The position numbers were made by a program, and so were the translations under genes. Below the pieces are notes generated by a model, which ran no database searches, was not told where the DNA came from, and saw only the letters and a list, made by a program, of their open reading frames with translations. A stretch of DNA of 64,000 nucleotides, taken from the NCBI RefSeq assembly GCF_001654925.1, contig NZ_LXER01000040.1, positions 186,001 to 250,000 on the forward strand, read 5' to 3'. Within the stretch, counting starts at the first letter, position 1; each line of letters opens with the position of its first letter. Of this stretch, positions 10,327 through 20,257 are shown in pieces. The DNA comes from Buttiauxella brennerae ATCC 51605. GTDB taxonomy: Bacteria > Pseudomonadota > Gammaproteobacteria > Enterobacterales > Enterobacteriaceae.

Positions 10327-11358
10327 GTGATGCCTCGTTCATTGCCGCAAACGGATGCCGAAAAGCCAAAACGGAATTTCCGCTGGCCGCCGGGTATTCC
10401 GCAACTGGTCGCGTTGGTGCTGGTGTTGTTAGTCGATAGCCTGGTCGCCAATCACTTCTTTGATATTGTGTTGCAAAACGGGCGGCTGTTTGGCAGCCCG
10501 ATAGATATTCTCAACCGTGCGGCACCGGTCGCATTACTGGCAATCGGCATGACACTGGTGATCGCCACCGGTGGCATTGACCTTTCCGTTGGCGCGGTGA
10601 TGGCGATTGCTGGCGCGACGGCGGCCACGTTAACGGTCGACGGGCACAGCCTGACGGTAGTGATCCTCGCATCACTGGGCGTGGGTGTTCTGGCCGGTCT
10701 GTGGAACGGCATTCTGGTCGCCATCCTGAAGATTCAGCCGTTTGTTGCCACGCTAATCCTGATGGTGGCCGGGCGTGGTGTGGCGCAACTTATCACCGCC
10801 GGGCAAATCGTTACTTTTGATTCACCAAACCTCTCGTATCTGGGCAGCGGTTCGCTGTTCTTCTTCCCGACGCCCGTGATTATTGTGCTGGCAACGCTGC
10901 TGGTCTTCTGGCTATTTACCCGCAAAACGGCGCTGGGCCTGTTTATCGAATCGGTCGGGATTAACATCCGTGCGGCGAAAAATGCCGGGGTAAATACCCG
11001 CCTCGTCGTGATGCTGACTTACGTTTTGAGCGGCCTGTGCGCGGCCATCGCCGGGATTATCGTCACCGCCGATATTCGTGGTGCTGATGCCAACAACGCC
11101 GGATTGTGGCTGGAACTGGACGCTATTCTGGCGGTGGTTATCGGCGGCGGTTCGCTGATGGGCGGGCGCTTTAACATCGCACTTTCCGTGATTGGCGCGC
11201 TGATTATTCAGGGGATGAATACCGGCATCCTGCTTTCCGGTTTCCCGCCTGAGCTTAACCAGGTGGTGAAAGCGGTGGTGGTGATGTGCGTGTTGATTGT
11301 TCAGTCGCCACGTTTTATTGCTCTGCTCAAAGGACTCCGTCGCCATGATCAAACGTAA
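10327..11358 (+). CDS. ytfT: Galactofuranose ABC transporter, permease YtfT
   Basis: Polytopic inner-membrane permease of the BPD_transp_2 (RbsC-like) family, 343 residues with about ten hydrophobic segments and the conserved GGIDLSVGAVMA motif. Start is GTG 10327 immediately followed by ATG 10330; either gives the protein, after the ribosome site AAGGAGTAACAC. Its end overlaps yjfF by 14 bases. The second permease YjfF forms the presumed heterodimer. Confidence 0.95.
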   Translation: MMPRSLPQTDAEKPKRNFRWPPGIPQLVALVLVLLVDSLVANHFFDIVLQNGRLFGSPIDILNRAAPVALLAIGMTLVIATGGIDLSVGAVMAIAGATAATLTVDGHSLTVVILASLGVGVLAGLWNGILVAILKIQPFVATLILMVAGRGVAQLITAGQIVTFDSPNLSYLGSGSLFFFPTPVIIVLATLLVFWLFTRKTALGLFIESVGINIRAAKNAGVNTRLVVMLTYVLSGLCAAIAGIIVTADIRGADANNAGLWLELDAILAVVIGGGSLMGGRFNIALSVIGALIIQGMNTGILLSGFPPELNQVVKAVVVMCVLIVQSPRFIALLKGLRRHDQT

Positions 11359-12346
11359 CTTGCCGTTGATGATTACGCTTGCGGTATTTGTGCTGGGCTA
11401 TCTGTATTGCCTGACGCAATTCCCCGGTTTCGCATCAACGCGTGTGATTTGCAACATTCTGACTGATAACGCTTTTCTGGGGATTATCGCCGTTGGGATG
11501 ACATTTGTGATCCTCTCCGGCGGCATCGATCTTTCCGTCGGTTCGGTGATCGCCTTTACCGGGGTGTTTCTCGCTAAAGCGATTGGCTTCTGGGGGTTAT
11601 CGCCGCTGGTGGCGTTCCCGCTGGTGCTGGTGATGGGCTGCGCGTTCGGTGCATTTATGGGCTTGCTTATCGACGCGCTGAAAATCCCTGCTTTTATTAT
11701 TACGCTTGCCGGGATGTTCTTCCTGCGCGGGGTCAGCTACCTGGTTTCTGAAGAGTCTATTCCGATTGACCACCCGATTTACGACACGCTTTCGAACCTC
11801 GCATGGCGCATTCCTGGCGGCGGGCGTTTGAGTGCGATGGGCTTGCTGATGCTGGCCGTGGTGGTGATTGGTATTTTCCTTGCGCACCGCACCCGCTTTG
11901 GTAACCAGGTTTATGCGATTGGCGGCAACGCAACATCGGCAAACCTGATGGGGATTTCCACCCGCAGCACTACAGTGCGCATTTATATGCTTTCAACCGG
12001 GCTTGCCACACTCGCCGGAATTGTCTTTTCGCTCTATACCTCAGCGGGTTACGCGCTGGCAGGGATGGGCGTTGAGCTGGATGCGATTGCCTCAGTGGTT
12101 ATCGGCGGCACGCTGTTAAGTGGTGGCGTTGGAACGGTGCTCGGTACGCTGTTTGGTGTGGCTATCCAGGGGCTGATTCAGACCTATATCAACTTCGACG
12201 GTACGCTCAGTTCGTGGTGGACGAAAATCGCCATCGGCATTTTGCTTTTTATTTTCATCGCCCTACAGCGCGGTTTGACGGTGTTGTGGGAAAACCGCCA
12301 AAGCTCGCCAGTGAAGCGGATTAAGGTGCGCCCTGGTCAAAGCTGA
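11345..12346 (+). CDS. yjfF: Galactofuranose ABC transporter, permease YjfF
   Basis: 333-residue RbsC-like permease, partner of YtfT. The start MIKRNLPLMIT at 11345, inside the end of ytfT, matches the family; the longer upstream frame is coding overlap with ytfT. It contains GGIDLSVGSVIAFTG and a C-terminal GIDLS-like repeat region (GGTLLSGGVGT). Last gene of the transporter operon. Confidence 0.95.
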   Translation: MIKRNLPLMITLAVFVLGYLYCLTQFPGFASTRVICNILTDNAFLGIIAVGMTFVILSGGIDLSVGSVIAFTGVFLAKAIGFWGLSPLVAFPLVLVMGCAFGAFMGLLIDALKIPAFIITLAGMFFLRGVSYLVSEESIPIDHPIYDTLSNLAWRIPGGGRLSAMGLLMLAVVVIGIFLAHRTRFGNQVYAIGGNATSANLMGISTRSTTVRIYMLSTGLATLAGIVFSLYTSAGYALAGMGVELDAIASVVIGGTLLSGGVGTVLGTLFGVAIQGLIQTYINFDGTLSSWWTKIAIGILLFIFIALQRGLTVLWENRQSSPVKRIKVRPGQS

Positions 12347-12357
12347 ATCGCTTTGCC

Positions 12358-12384
12358 TAAACTTTCCCCGGTGATTGTCGATAA
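12358..12384 (+). promoter_or_regulatory. Sigma-28 (FliA) flagellar promoter of the chemoreceptor
   Basis: TAAA (12358-12361), exactly 15 bases, then GTCGATAA (12377-12384). This fits the FliA consensus TAAA-N15-GCCGATAA with one mismatch. It sits 31 bases before the chemoreceptor ATG and makes that gene a class 3 flagellar regulon member, independent of the ytf operon. Confidence 0.85.
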
Positions 12385-12415
12385 CAATTAATCGTTCTGT
12401 CACCGGGAAAAGAGC

Positions 12416-13981
12416 ATGTTGAAAAATTTGTCTATTCGCACGGGGCTGCTGACGTTATTGGCAGTCATGACCTTCCTGTTGTTATTTGTCAGCGGCATGG
12501 GCATTTACGCCCTGCAACAAAGCTCCACTTCACTCCAGAAAATCAACAGCCTACAGGGCGAGCAGATGGTGCGCTTGTCTGATGGCTATGTCTCTTTGCT
12601 ACGTGCGCGTAACGGCGCAGGGCAGGCGGTTCGCCAGATGGAAATTGGCCTGCTGGAAGACGCGACCAAATCCACCGATTACGTCGCCAGTGACGTTAGT
12701 GCGGCGCAACAGCAGCTAAAAGCGTTTATCGACAGCGGCGTAGGTGACGAAGAGGGCAATCGCCTGATTCAAAACTTATCGCAAAGTTATGCGGACTATC
12801 TCGCAAAAGGCATCAACCCGATGCTTGCCGCCCTTACCAAACAAAATCCCGATGATTATTACGACCTGCTGGAAAAGACGTTGATCCCGCTGTCGCAAAA
12901 ATTTGATACTGATGTCGAGATTTTCAAACAGTGGGGCGAGGCGCGCGGCAACAGCGAAGTGGAAGCGGTGCAATTGCATAAGAAAATCGTCCTTACGCTA
13001 ATTATTATCGCCGCATTGCTCACCGCCGGGATTATCGTGTTGGTGTGGCTGGCCTTGCGCCACCTGCTGCTCAAGCCGCTTAACCAGTCAATTGAGCAAC
13101 TGGAGTTTGTCGCCAAAGGTGATTTAACTCAGGCGTTGCCACCTGCTGGTAACAACGAATTTGGCCGCCTGGCGGTAGCGATTACCGTGATGCGTGATTC
13201 GCTGATGGAATCGGTAAGCCGCGTGCGCGATGCCAGTTCGCAAATTGACACCGGCAGCCGTGAATTGGCAGCGGGCAACCAGAATCTCGCCCAACGCACT
13301 GAATCAACCGCCACTTCTCTTGAGCAAACGGCTGCCAGCATGGAGCAGCTCACCGCGACCGTGAAACAGAACGCCGATAACGCGGAGCAGGCACATAAGC
13401 TGGCGAAAGACGTTTCTGATACCGCCGATCGTGGCAGCGAAATGGTGTGCTACGTGATTGAAAAAATGCGCGATATCTCCAGTAGTTCCGACCGTATTGC
13501 CGACATCCTGAGCGTTATCGACGGCATCGCCTTCCAGACAAATATTCTGGCGCTGAATGCCTCGGTAGAAGCGGCACGAGCCGGTGAACAAGGGCGTGGT
13601 TTTGCTGTGGTGGCAGGTGAAGTTCGCACTCTGGCAAGCCGCAGTGCTGACGCAGCAAAAGAGATCCGCACCCTGATTTCTGACTCGCAAAACCACGTTG
13701 GCGAAGGCCGCGAACTGGCTCAGCAAGCCGGGGAAACGATGGATGAAATCGCTGAAGAAGTGATGCGCATGACCCGCCTGGTCAGTGAAATCGCCAATGC
13801 ATCAAACGAACAGAGTTATGGTATCGAGCAGGTGAATATCGCGGTCAGCCAGATGGATGAAGCGGCGCAGCAGAATGCGGCATTGGTTCAGGAATCGACG
13901 GCGGCTACGCGTTCACTTGAGGAGCAGTCGCAGCATTTGGTGGCTGCGATGGCGACGTTCAGGTGCACCCGTCATACTTGA
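12416..13981 (+). CDS. Methyl-accepting chemotaxis protein (tail altered by ERIC)
   Basis: 521-residue transmembrane chemoreceptor: TM1 at about residues 10-32, a four-helix-bundle periplasmic sensor (33-190), TM2 (191-213), HAMP (214-266), then the methylation helices and the conserved signalling tip ([15 protein letters not shown]...[15 protein letters not shown]). It should signal through CheW/CheA; the ligand is unknown. A FliA promoter precedes it. The last residues (CTRHT) and the stop are supplied by an inserted ERIC element, so the natural C-terminal tail, possibly including a CheR/CheB-binding pentapeptide such as NWETF, is missing. Confidence 0.93.
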   Translation: MLKNLSIRTGLLTLLAVMTFLLLFVSGMGIYALQQSSTSLQKINSLQGEQMVRLSDGYVSLLRARNGAGQAVRQMEIGLLEDATKSTDYVASDVSAAQQQLKAFIDSGVGDEEGNRLIQNLSQSYADYLAKGINPMLAALTKQNPDDYYDLLEKTLIPLSQKFDTDVEIFKQWGEARGNSEVEAVQLHKKIVLTLIIIAALLTAGIIVLVWLALRHLLLKPLNQSIEQLEFVAKGDLTQALPPAGNNEFGRLAVAITVMRDSLMESVSRVRDASSQIDTGSRELAAGNQNLAQRTESTATSLEQTAASMEQLTATVKQNADNAEQAHKLAKDVSDTADRGSEMVCYVIEKMRDISSSSDRIADILSVIDGIAFQTNILALNASVEAARAGEQGRGFAVVAGEVRTLASRSADAAKEIRTLISDSQNHVGEGRELAQQAGETMDEIAEEVMRMTRLVSEIANASNEQSYGIEQVNIAVSQMDEAAQQNAALVQESTAATRSLEEQSQHLVAAMATFRCTRHT

Positions 13982-14086
13982 AGCCGCATCCGCGTTGGCT
14001 GCGTTCACGCACCCGAATCACTTACTCTAGTAAGCTCATCGGGATTTGCTCACTTGCCGCCTTGATGCAGTTTCAATTATTTAGGG
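13966..14086. repeat. ERIC element 1
   Basis: About 121-base enterobacterial repetitive intergenic consensus. It has terminal arms CCCGTCATACTTGAAG and CAATTATTTAGGGTA, and the central ATCACTTACTCTAGTAAGCT palindrome. It overlaps the last codons of the chemoreceptor gene. Confidence 0.88.
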
Positions 14087-14100
14087 TATGGAGCGCTATT

Positions 14101-14135
14101 TATCCTCTCCCGTGGGAGAGGATCGAGGGAGGGCA
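14101..14135. repeat. CCCTCACCCT-type palindromic repeat, partial copy 2
   Basis: Half element containing the hairpin TCCTCTCCC-GT-GGGAGAGGA followed by GAGGGAGGGC, just after ERIC 1 and before the fbp 3' end. It probably acts as an mRNA 3' hairpin for fbp. Confidence 0.6.
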
Positions 14136-14139
14136 AAAA

Positions 14140-15138
14140 TTATGCGTCCGGGTACTCACGAATAAAGCGTTCTACATCATCGACCATATGTTCGTTACCC
14201 ACAAAGAACGGGCGGCGCTGGTGCAGGGTTTCCGGGATGATATCCAGAATACGCTCTTTGCCATCACTCGCTTTACCGCCAGCTTGTTCAGCAAGGAACG
14301 CCATTGGGTTACCTTCATACAGCAAACGCAGCTTCCCTTGCGGGTGGCTCGCGGTGCTTGGGTAGAGATAAATCCCACCTTTCAGCAGGTTGCGGTGGAA
14401 GTCAGCTACCAGAGAACCGATATAACGTGAGGTATACGGGCGTTGGGTGTTTGAATCTTCTTCCTGGCAGAACTTAATGTACTTTTTCACACCAGTCGGG
14501 AAACGGATGTAGTTCCCTTCGTTGATGGAATAGGTACTGCCGATTTCCGGGAAGCGCATACGCTCCTGGCACAGGCAGAACACGCCAAGAGAAGGATCGT
14601 AGGTGAAGGCATGAACGCCACAACCGGTGGTGTAAACCAGCATGGTTGAGGAACCGTAAACCACATAACCTGCCGCGACCTGGCGGTTGCCCGGCTGGAG
14701 GAAATCGGCTTCGGTGACTGGCGTACCGACGGGTGTGATACGGCGATAGATAGAGAAAATAGTACCGACTGACACGTTTACGTCGATGTTAGATGAGCCG
14801 TCGAGCGGGTCCATCAGCACCACATATTTGGCATGCTCCGCGCCTTCGAAAACAACAATATCATCTTCTTCTTCGGAAGCCACACCCGCCACAATCCCTC
14901 GAGCTTTAAGTGCTGCTTTCAGTTTTTCGTTCGCAAACAGGTCAAGTTTTTGCTGCACTTCGCCCTGAATGTTTTCAGCTCCGCTGGCACCCAAAATATC
15001 AACCAAACCTGCTTTGTTGATATCACGGTGGATGATTTTTGCGCCGAGCTTTATTGCCGACAACAAGGCAGTCAGTTCACCGGTTGCGTGCGAGAACTCG
15101 TGCTGCTTTTCGACAATAAATTCACCTAACGTTTTCAT
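14140..15138 (-). CDS. fbp: Fructose-1,6-bisphosphatase class I
   Basis: Gluconeogenic enzyme that removes the 1-phosphate of fructose-1,6-bisphosphate in the cytoplasm. At 332 residues it has the E. coli length and nearly the same sequence. The metal/substrate motif [13 protein letters not shown] and the ASEEEDD acidic cluster are present. It is convergent with the chemoreceptor and divergent from mpl, as in E. coli. Confidence 0.98.
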   Translation of the reverse strand: MKTLGEFIVEKQHEFSHATGELTALLSAIKLGAKIIHRDINKAGLVDILGASGAENIQGEVQQKLDLFANEKLKAALKARGIVAGVASEEEDDIVVFEGAEHAKYVVLMDPLDGSSNIDVNVSVGTIFSIYRRITPVGTPVTEADFLQPGNRQVAAGYVVYGSSTMLVYTTGCGVHAFTYDPSLGVFCLCQERMRFPEIGSTYSINEGNYIRFPTGVKKYIKFCQEEDSNTQRPYTSRYIGSLVADFHRNLLKGGIYLYPSTASHPQGKLRLLYEGNPMAFLAEQAGGKASDGKERILDIIPETLHQRRPFFVGNEHMVDDVERFIREYPDA

Positions 15139-15313
15139 AACACTTTCCCTGCATCAGTCAGTTAAATAAAACGATTGCAACAATCCTAACAAACTTTCAA
15201 ATAGTAGCGTACAGGTGAATCGCGCCAGCAAAATGCGGAATATCCTGAAATGCGATTTGCCACCACTCCACATACGGTTAGAATGTGCGCCAAATAATGA
15301 AAGGACAGTTTTT

Positions 15314-16684
15314 ATGCGTATTCATATTCTGGGTATTTGCGGCACGTTCATGGGCGGCCTTGCGATGCTGGCTCGTTCACTCGGCCATCAGGTTACAGGC
15401 TCGGATGCCAACGTGTATCCGCCAATGAGCACTCTGTTAGAAGAACAGGGTATTGAATTAATTCAAGGTTACGACCCAAGTCAGCTCGATCCACAGCCGG
15501 ATCTGGTGATCATCGGCAACGCCATGACACGCGGTAACCCGTGTGTTGAAGCGGTGCTCGAGAAAAGCCTCCCTTACATGTCCGGCCCGCAATGGCTGCA
15601 CGATTTTGTGCTGCGCGACCGCTGGGTGCTGGCCGTGGCAGGGACGCACGGTAAAACCACCACCGCAGGTATGGCAACGTGGATTCTGGAAGCGTGTGGT
15701 TACAAGCCAGGCTTCGTGATTGGCGGCGTACCGGGTAATTTCGACGTTTCTGCGCGCCTGGGCGATAGCCCATTCTTTGTGATTGAAGCTGACGAATACG
15801 ACTGTGCATTCTTCGATAAGCGTTCCAAATTCGTGCATTACTGCCCGCGCACGTTGATCCTCAATAACCTTGAGTTTGATCACGCGGACATCTTTGACGA
15901 CCTGAAAGCCATTCAGAAGCAGTTCCACCACCTGGTGCGTATTGTGCCGGGGCAGGGGAAAATCATCTGGCCAGAAAACGACACCAATATTAAGCAGACG
16001 CTGGCGATGGGCTGCTGGAGTGAGCAAGAGCTGGTGGGCGAGCAAGGCCACTGGCAGGCGAAGAAGCTCAACCCTGATGCGTCTAACTGGGAAGTATTCC
16101 TCGATGGCGAGCGTGTCGGTGAAGTGCACTGGCAACTGGTGGGCGAACACAACATGCATAACGGGCTGATGGCGATTGCCGCAGCACGCCACGTAGGTGT
16201 GACACCGGCAGATGCAGCAAAAGCGCTGGACAGCTTCATCAATGCGCGTCGCCGCCTGGAATTACGTGGCGAAGCACATGGTGTGACGGTTTATGACGAT
16301 TTTGCCCACCATCCAACGGCGATTCTGGCAACACTTTCGGCGTTGCGTAGCAAAGTTGGCGGCACCGCACGTATTCTCGCGGTGCTTGAGCCACGCTCTA
16401 ACACCATGAAAATGGGCCTGAGCAAAGATGATCTGGCACCTTCTTTAGGTCGTGCAGACGAAGTCTTCTTGCTTCAGCCTCCACATATTCCATGGCAAGT
16501 GGTTGAAGTGGCAGAAGCCTGTATTCAGCCTGCTCACTGGAGTGCGGATGTCGACACTTTGGCGGATATGGTGGTGAAAACGGCTCAGCCTGGCGACCAT
16601 ATTCTGGTGATGAGCAATGGTGGTTTCGGGGGTATTCATCAGAAGCTGCTGGATGCACTGGCAAAGAAAGCTGAAAACCAGTAA
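15314..16684 (+). CDS. mpl: UDP-MurNAc:L-Ala-gamma-D-Glu-meso-DAP ligase Mpl
   Basis: Murein recycling ligase that attaches the recovered tripeptide to UDP-MurNAc. The 456-residue Mur-ligase-family product begins MRIHILGICGTFMGG; the ATP-binding loop AGTHGKTTTAGM and central-domain motif EADEYDCAFFD are visible. The ATG at 15314 is preceded by AAGGACAG and is the family start; the frame upstream is not conserved. Confidence 0.97.
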   Translation: MRIHILGICGTFMGGLAMLARSLGHQVTGSDANVYPPMSTLLEEQGIELIQGYDPSQLDPQPDLVIIGNAMTRGNPCVEAVLEKSLPYMSGPQWLHDFVLRDRWVLAVAGTHGKTTTAGMATWILEACGYKPGFVIGGVPGNFDVSARLGDSPFFVIEADEYDCAFFDKRSKFVHYCPRTLILNNLEFDHADIFDDLKAIQKQFHHLVRIVPGQGKIIWPENDTNIKQTLAMGCWSEQELVGEQGHWQAKKLNPDASNWEVFLDGERVGEVHWQLVGEHNMHNGLMAIAAARHVGVTPADAAKALDSFINARRRLELRGEAHGVTVYDDFAHHPTAILATLSALRSKVGGTARILAVLEPRSNTMKMGLSKDDLAPSLGRADEVFLLQPPHIPWQVVEVAEACIQPAHWSADVDTLADMVVKTAQPGDHILVMSNGGFGGIHQKLLDALAKKAENQ

Positions 16685-16696
16685 TCGTGCAGACAT

Positions 16697-16724
16697 AAAA
16701 AAACCCGCAGATGCGGGTTTTTTT
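16697..16724. terminator. Bidirectional terminator between mpl and darP
   Basis: Stem of seven A plus CCCGCA, two-base loop, and TGCGGG plus seven T (16697-16709 with 16712-16724). It works for mpl on plus and for darP on minus. Confidence 0.9.
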
Positions 16725-16757
16725 ATGGGTGGCTAATTTCATTAAGCCACTTTCGTT

Positions 16758-17309
16758 TTAAGCCTGGGTTTCAGCCAGTTCGCGCAGATATGAGAAAATC
16801 TGACGATAAGATTTTGGCGGCTTATTTGCTGCCTTCTCTTTTTGTGCGTTACGAATCAGCACACGTAATTGCTGGCGGTCTGCATCCGGGTAAAGTCTTA
16901 ACACTTCACTCATGGCATCATCGCCTTCCTCAACCAAACGATCGCGCAGTGCTTCCAGTTTATGGAACAGTGCCACTTGTTGGTTGTGACGGTTTTTCAG
17001 TTTATCGAGTGCTACGCGGATAGGATCCATGTCGCGCGAACGCATCATTTTGCCAATTAACTGAACCTGACGGCGACGGCCTTCTTTTTTGATTTTCTGA
17101 GCCAAATCAATCGCGGCACGCAAATCTTCATCAAGAGGGATTTTGTCGAGCGCATTTTTGCCCAACTCCATCAGTTCCATACCCAGGCGTTTTAATTCCT
17201 CGGCATCACGCTTAATTTCGCTTTTACTGACCCAGATAATCTCATCATCTTCGTCTTCATTTTCGTCATCTGGGACGTCGTCGAGCCAGTCATCGGGCTG
17301 CTTAGTCAT
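16758..17309 (-). CDS. darP: Ribosome biogenesis factor DarP (YjgA)
   Basis: 183-residue acidic-to-basic helical protein of the DUF615 family that binds late 50S precursors. The sequence follows E. coli YjgA throughout (start [11 protein letters not shown], core [15 protein letters not shown], end YLRELAE). It is divergent from pmbA, with about 100 bases for both promoters. Confidence 0.95.
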   Translation of the reverse strand: MTKQPDDWLDDVPDDENEDEDDEIIWVSKSEIKRDAEELKRLGMELMELGKNALDKIPLDEDLRAAIDLAQKIKKEGRRRQVQLIGKMMRSRDMDPIRVALDKLKNRHNQQVALFHKLEALRDRLVEEGDDAMSEVLRLYPDADRQQLRVLIRNAQKEKAANKPPKSYRQIFSYLRELAETQA

Positions 17310-17408
17310 ATTTAGGCTCCTTAAAAAAAGTGGCTAATTCTACCAGTAAAGCCTGTTCACTGCGAAATTGTTCTGATCCTGTTAGACTTAAATCACTCAC
17401 CTTACATT

Positions 17409-18761
17409 ATGGCAGTAGCGATGAAAGTAAACACGCAAGTAGCACAACAACGTCAGGTTCTGGAACAAGCGGTATCTCAGGCGCTGGAATTGGCTTCCGC
17501 TCAGTCAGACGGCGCAGAAGTTGCCGTCAGTAAAACCACTGGTATCGGCGTGACCACGCGATACGGTGAGGTGGAAAACGTCGAATTTAACAGCGATGGT
17601 GCGTTAGGCATCACCGTTTATCATCAAAACCGTAAAGGTAGCGCATCCACCACCGATCTGAGCCCGGACGCCGTTGCGCGCACCGTACAGGCGGCGCTGG
17701 ATATCGCCCGTTACACATCACCAGACCCGTTTGCGGGTGTGGCGGATAAAGAGTTGCTGGCTTTTGAAGCGCCGGATTTGGACCTGTTCCACCCAACGGA
17801 AATGGACGCAGACCGCGCGATTGAACTGGCAGCACGCGCTGAAAATGCATCATTGAACGTCGATAAGCGCATCAACAATACCGAAGGCGGCAGCTTCAAC
17901 AGCCACTACGGCATTAAAGTTTTCGGTAACAGCAACGGTATGCTGCAAAGCTACTGTTCAACGCGCCATTCGCTTTCCAGCTGCGTTATCGCCGAAGTTA
18001 ACGGTGAAATGGAGCGTGATTACGCCTATACCATTGGCCGCGCGATGGAAGATCTCGACAGCCCTGAATCAGTGGGTATCGAATGTGCTCGCCGCACGCT
18101 TGCGCGCCTGTCGCCACGCAAACTGTCTACCATGAAAGCGCCGGTTATTTTTGCCGCTGAAGCGGCGACCGGTCTGTTCGGTCACCTGGTTGGCGCGATT
18201 GCGGGTGGTTCGGTTTACCGTAAATCCACGTTCCTGCTCGATTCTCTGGGAAAACAAATCCTGCCGGAATGGCTGACCATTGAAGAGCATCCGCACCTAC
18301 TCAAAGGCCTGGCCTCTACCCCATTCGATAGCGAAGGGGTTCGCACAGAACGCCGTGACATTATCAAAGACGGTGTCCTGCAACAGTGGCTGCTGACTAA
18401 CTATTCCGCGCGCAAACTGGGCCTCAAGAGCACCGGCCATGCGGGTGGTATCCACAACTGGCGTATTGAAGGGCGAGGCCTGGATTTCGCGGGTATGCTC
18501 AAAGAGATGGGTACCGGCCTGGTGGTGACCGAGCTGATGGGTCAGGGCGTAAGCGGCATCACTGGCGATTACTCTCGCGGCGCATCCGGCTTCTGGGTTG
18601 AGAACGGTGAAATTCAATATCCGGTGAGCGAAATTACTATCGCCGGAAACTTGAAAGATATGTGGCGTGAAATGGTCACAATTGGTAGTGATATTGAGAA
18701 GCGCAGTAATATTCAATGTGGTTCAGTGTTGCTGCCGGAGATGAAAATCGCCGGTCAGTAG
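17409..18761 (+). CDS. pmbA: Metalloprotease PmbA (TldE)
   Basis: 450-residue TldD/PmbA family protein; with TldD it forms a protease that processes peptides such as microcin B17 precursor and degrades CcdA. Length and sequence match E. coli PmbA, including the [15 protein letters not shown] and [17 protein letters not shown] segments. TldE itself lacks the metal motif carried by TldD. ERIC 2 follows directly after the stop. Confidence 0.96.
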   Translation: MAVAMKVNTQVAQQRQVLEQAVSQALELASAQSDGAEVAVSKTTGIGVTTRYGEVENVEFNSDGALGITVYHQNRKGSASTTDLSPDAVARTVQAALDIARYTSPDPFAGVADKELLAFEAPDLDLFHPTEMDADRAIELAARAENASLNVDKRINNTEGGSFNSHYGIKVFGNSNGMLQSYCSTRHSLSSCVIAEVNGEMERDYAYTIGRAMEDLDSPESVGIECARRTLARLSPRKLSTMKAPVIFAAEAATGLFGHLVGAIAGGSVYRKSTFLLDSLGKQILPEWLTIEEHPHLLKGLASTPFDSEGVRTERRDIIKDGVLQQWLLTNYSARKLGLKSTGHAGGIHNWRIEGRGLDFAGMLKEMGTGLVVTELMGQGVSGITGDYSRGASGFWVENGEIQYPVSEITIAGNLKDMWREMVTIGSDIEKRSNIQCGSVLLPEMKIAGQ

Positions 18762-18764
18762 AAC

Positions 18765-18827
18765 TACCCGTCATACTTCAAGCTGCAGGTGCAGTCAACG
18801 CACCTGCAACTCGAATTATTTAGGGTA
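18765..18827. repeat. ERIC element 2 (short, internally deleted form)
   Basis: 63-base element with intact ERIC ends (TACCCGTCATACTTCAAG and CGAATTATTTAGGGTA) and a perfect GCAGGTGC/GCACCTGC inner stem. The central 60 or so bases of the full ERIC are absent. It lies between pmbA and cybC. Confidence 0.85.
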
Positions 18828-18850
18828 GAAAATAATAGAGAGGTTAATTC

Positions 18851-19237
18851 ATGCGTAAGCAATTAATTGCAATGTTGGCAGTATCGTCCGTGTTATTTAC
18901 TGGCGCTGTAATGGCGAAAGATGTTGGCGATGATATGGATACCATCGCTGAAAATTACAAAACCGTGTTGAAGACCGATAACGCGGCTGAGTTAAAAACC
19001 TCACTCAATAATATGCGTACCGCCGCGTTGGATGCGCAAAAGGGCACACCACCAAAGCTCGAGAATAAAGCGGCAGATAGCGCTGAGATGAAAGATTATC
19101 GCCACGGTTTGGATTTACTGGTTGGACAGATTGACGGTGCGCTAAAACTTGCTAATGAAGGCAAAGTGAAAGAAGCGCAGGCAGCTGCGGAAGATTTTAA
19201 AACCACTCGCAATGCCTACCATAAAAAATACCGCTAA
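18851..19237 (+). CDS. cybC: Soluble cytochrome b562
   Basis: Periplasmic four-helix-bundle haem protein; physiological partner not established. The 128-residue precursor has a 22-residue signal peptide (cleavage after ...GAVMA). The axial haem ligands are present: Met7 of the mature chain (KDVGDDM) and the C-terminal histidine in RNAYHKKYR (precursor His124). The ATG follows AGAGAGGTTAATTC. Same place after pmbA as in E. coli. Confidence 0.95.
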   Translation: MRKQLIAMLAVSSVLFTGAVMAKDVGDDMDTIAENYKTVLKTDNAAELKTSLNNMRTAALDAQKGTPPKLENKAADSAEMKDYRHGLDLLVGQIDGALKLANEGKVKEAQAAAEDFKTTRNAYHKKYR

Positions 19238-19303
19238 GCTCATACTGGCCCCTAACCCCTAAGGGGCCGGAACATCTCTGTTTATCTTAAAAAGGACGTC
19301 CGT

Positions 19304-19888
19304 ATGAAACCGATCCAAACGATTCTCAAAAGTGCTGCTACCGTTTCGCTGCTGGCATTGAGTGTTTTCTCTGCAAATGCTGCGATTGTACCGGTATCCG
19401 GTGACTTCCAGGCAGACCACTTCTCGGCAAAAGTTGTTTCCGTTGATCAAAAAAACCATGTCGTGGTGCTGGAAGGGGAAGCAGGGGATAAAGTCTCTCT
19501 GAACGTTCCGCAAGAAGCCGGTACGCTGGCAAATTTAAAAGCAGGCGATACGGTTGATACCACCGTGACGCGTTCCGTTGCCATTGCATTTGATACCAAT
19601 ATCGATAAATCCGCGCCGACGGCGTCAACGACTAAAGGTGTTGAGAAAGCCACTAAAGAAGATCCGGAACACGAAGCTTTCCGCCAGGTTAACGTTCAGC
19701 TGAAAATTAAACATATTGATCTGAAAAAGAATGAAATCACCTTCGTAGGGCCAAAAGGTCAGGAAAAAACGGTAACCGTTGAAGACCCTAAAGTTCAGGC
19801 GAAGTTGAAAGACTTGAAAGTAAACCAAAGCGTGCGTGTGACTTATACCGACTCAATTCAAATTACTGCCCGCCCAGCTAAATCATAA
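19304..19888 (+). CDS. Periplasmic protein with two homologous beta-rich repeats
   Basis: 194-residue protein I do not recognise by name. The signal peptide (MKPIQTILKSAATVSLLALS...ANA) gives a periplasmic location. The mature part has two similar halves of about 57 residues: one near residues 42-97 (AKVVSVDQKNHVVVLEG... to ...TVTRSVAIAF) and one near 133-190 (LKIKHIDLKKNEITFVG... to ...TYTDSIQITA). They share the order strand-turn-strand, VTV/VSLNV, a Leu-Lys loop and a closing strand. A Lys/Glu linker joins them. The start has a good AAAGGACG ribosome site. Function unknown; OB-like small barrels are a guess. Confidence 0.8.
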   Translation: MKPIQTILKSAATVSLLALSVFSANAAIVPVSGDFQADHFSAKVVSVDQKNHVVVLEGEAGDKVSLNVPQEAGTLANLKAGDTVDTTVTRSVAIAFDTNIDKSAPTASTTKGVEKATKEDPEHEAFRQVNVQLKIKHIDLKKNEITFVGPKGQEKTVTVEDPKVQAKLKDLKVNQSVRVTYTDSIQITARPAKS

Positions 19889-19951
19889 TAGCTAACGCGT
19901 TAATCCCTCTTTCTGTGTTCGGGAAGAGGGATTCAGTCCTACAAAAATCAT

Positions 19952-20257
19952 TCATTCGAATAACTCAGCATGTGTACCTAAATCTGAAAAGATAACGGTC
20001 CGGCTGGATTCGTCCACGTAATACACCAGCAAATAATCACCACCGATATGAAGTTCCCGATATCTGTCATATTCGCCACTCAAACAGTGGTCGAGGTAAT
20101 AAGCCGGCAAAGGGTTACGGGAGGCAACCAACCACATTGCTGCAGAAACAGCGTTCATGTCATAGCGACCCGATTTGTTGTAACGCTCCCAGGCTTTGCT
20201 AAAGGATTTTGTGTGTTTTGTCTGATACGGTTGCTTCGCTCGTTTGTTGTTCACCAT
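19952..20257 (-). CDS. YafQ-like RelE-superfamily mRNA interferase toxin
   Basis: 101-residue type II toxin predicted to cut mRNA on the ribosome. The YafQ catalytic set is present in order: His57 (LDHCLSGEY), His70 and Asp74 (RELHIGGD), and His96 (GTHAELF), which correspond to YafQ His50, His63, Asp67 and His87 as I recall them. It overlaps the antitoxin gene by 59 bases if the ATG at 20257 is used; a GTG is the next codon. Confident of family, less so of the exact start. Confidence 0.85.
   Translation of the reverse strand: MVNNKRAKQPYQTKHTKSFSKAWERYNKSGRYDMNAVSAAMWLVASRNPLPAYYLDHCLSGEYDRYRELHIGGDYLLVYYVDESSRTVIFSDLGTHAELFE

Noticed and set aside
13963-14430. 155-codon open frame on the plus strand after the chemoreceptor
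   Set aside because: It runs through the ERIC element and then antisense to the fbp 3' end; no ribosome site and no protein-like composition.
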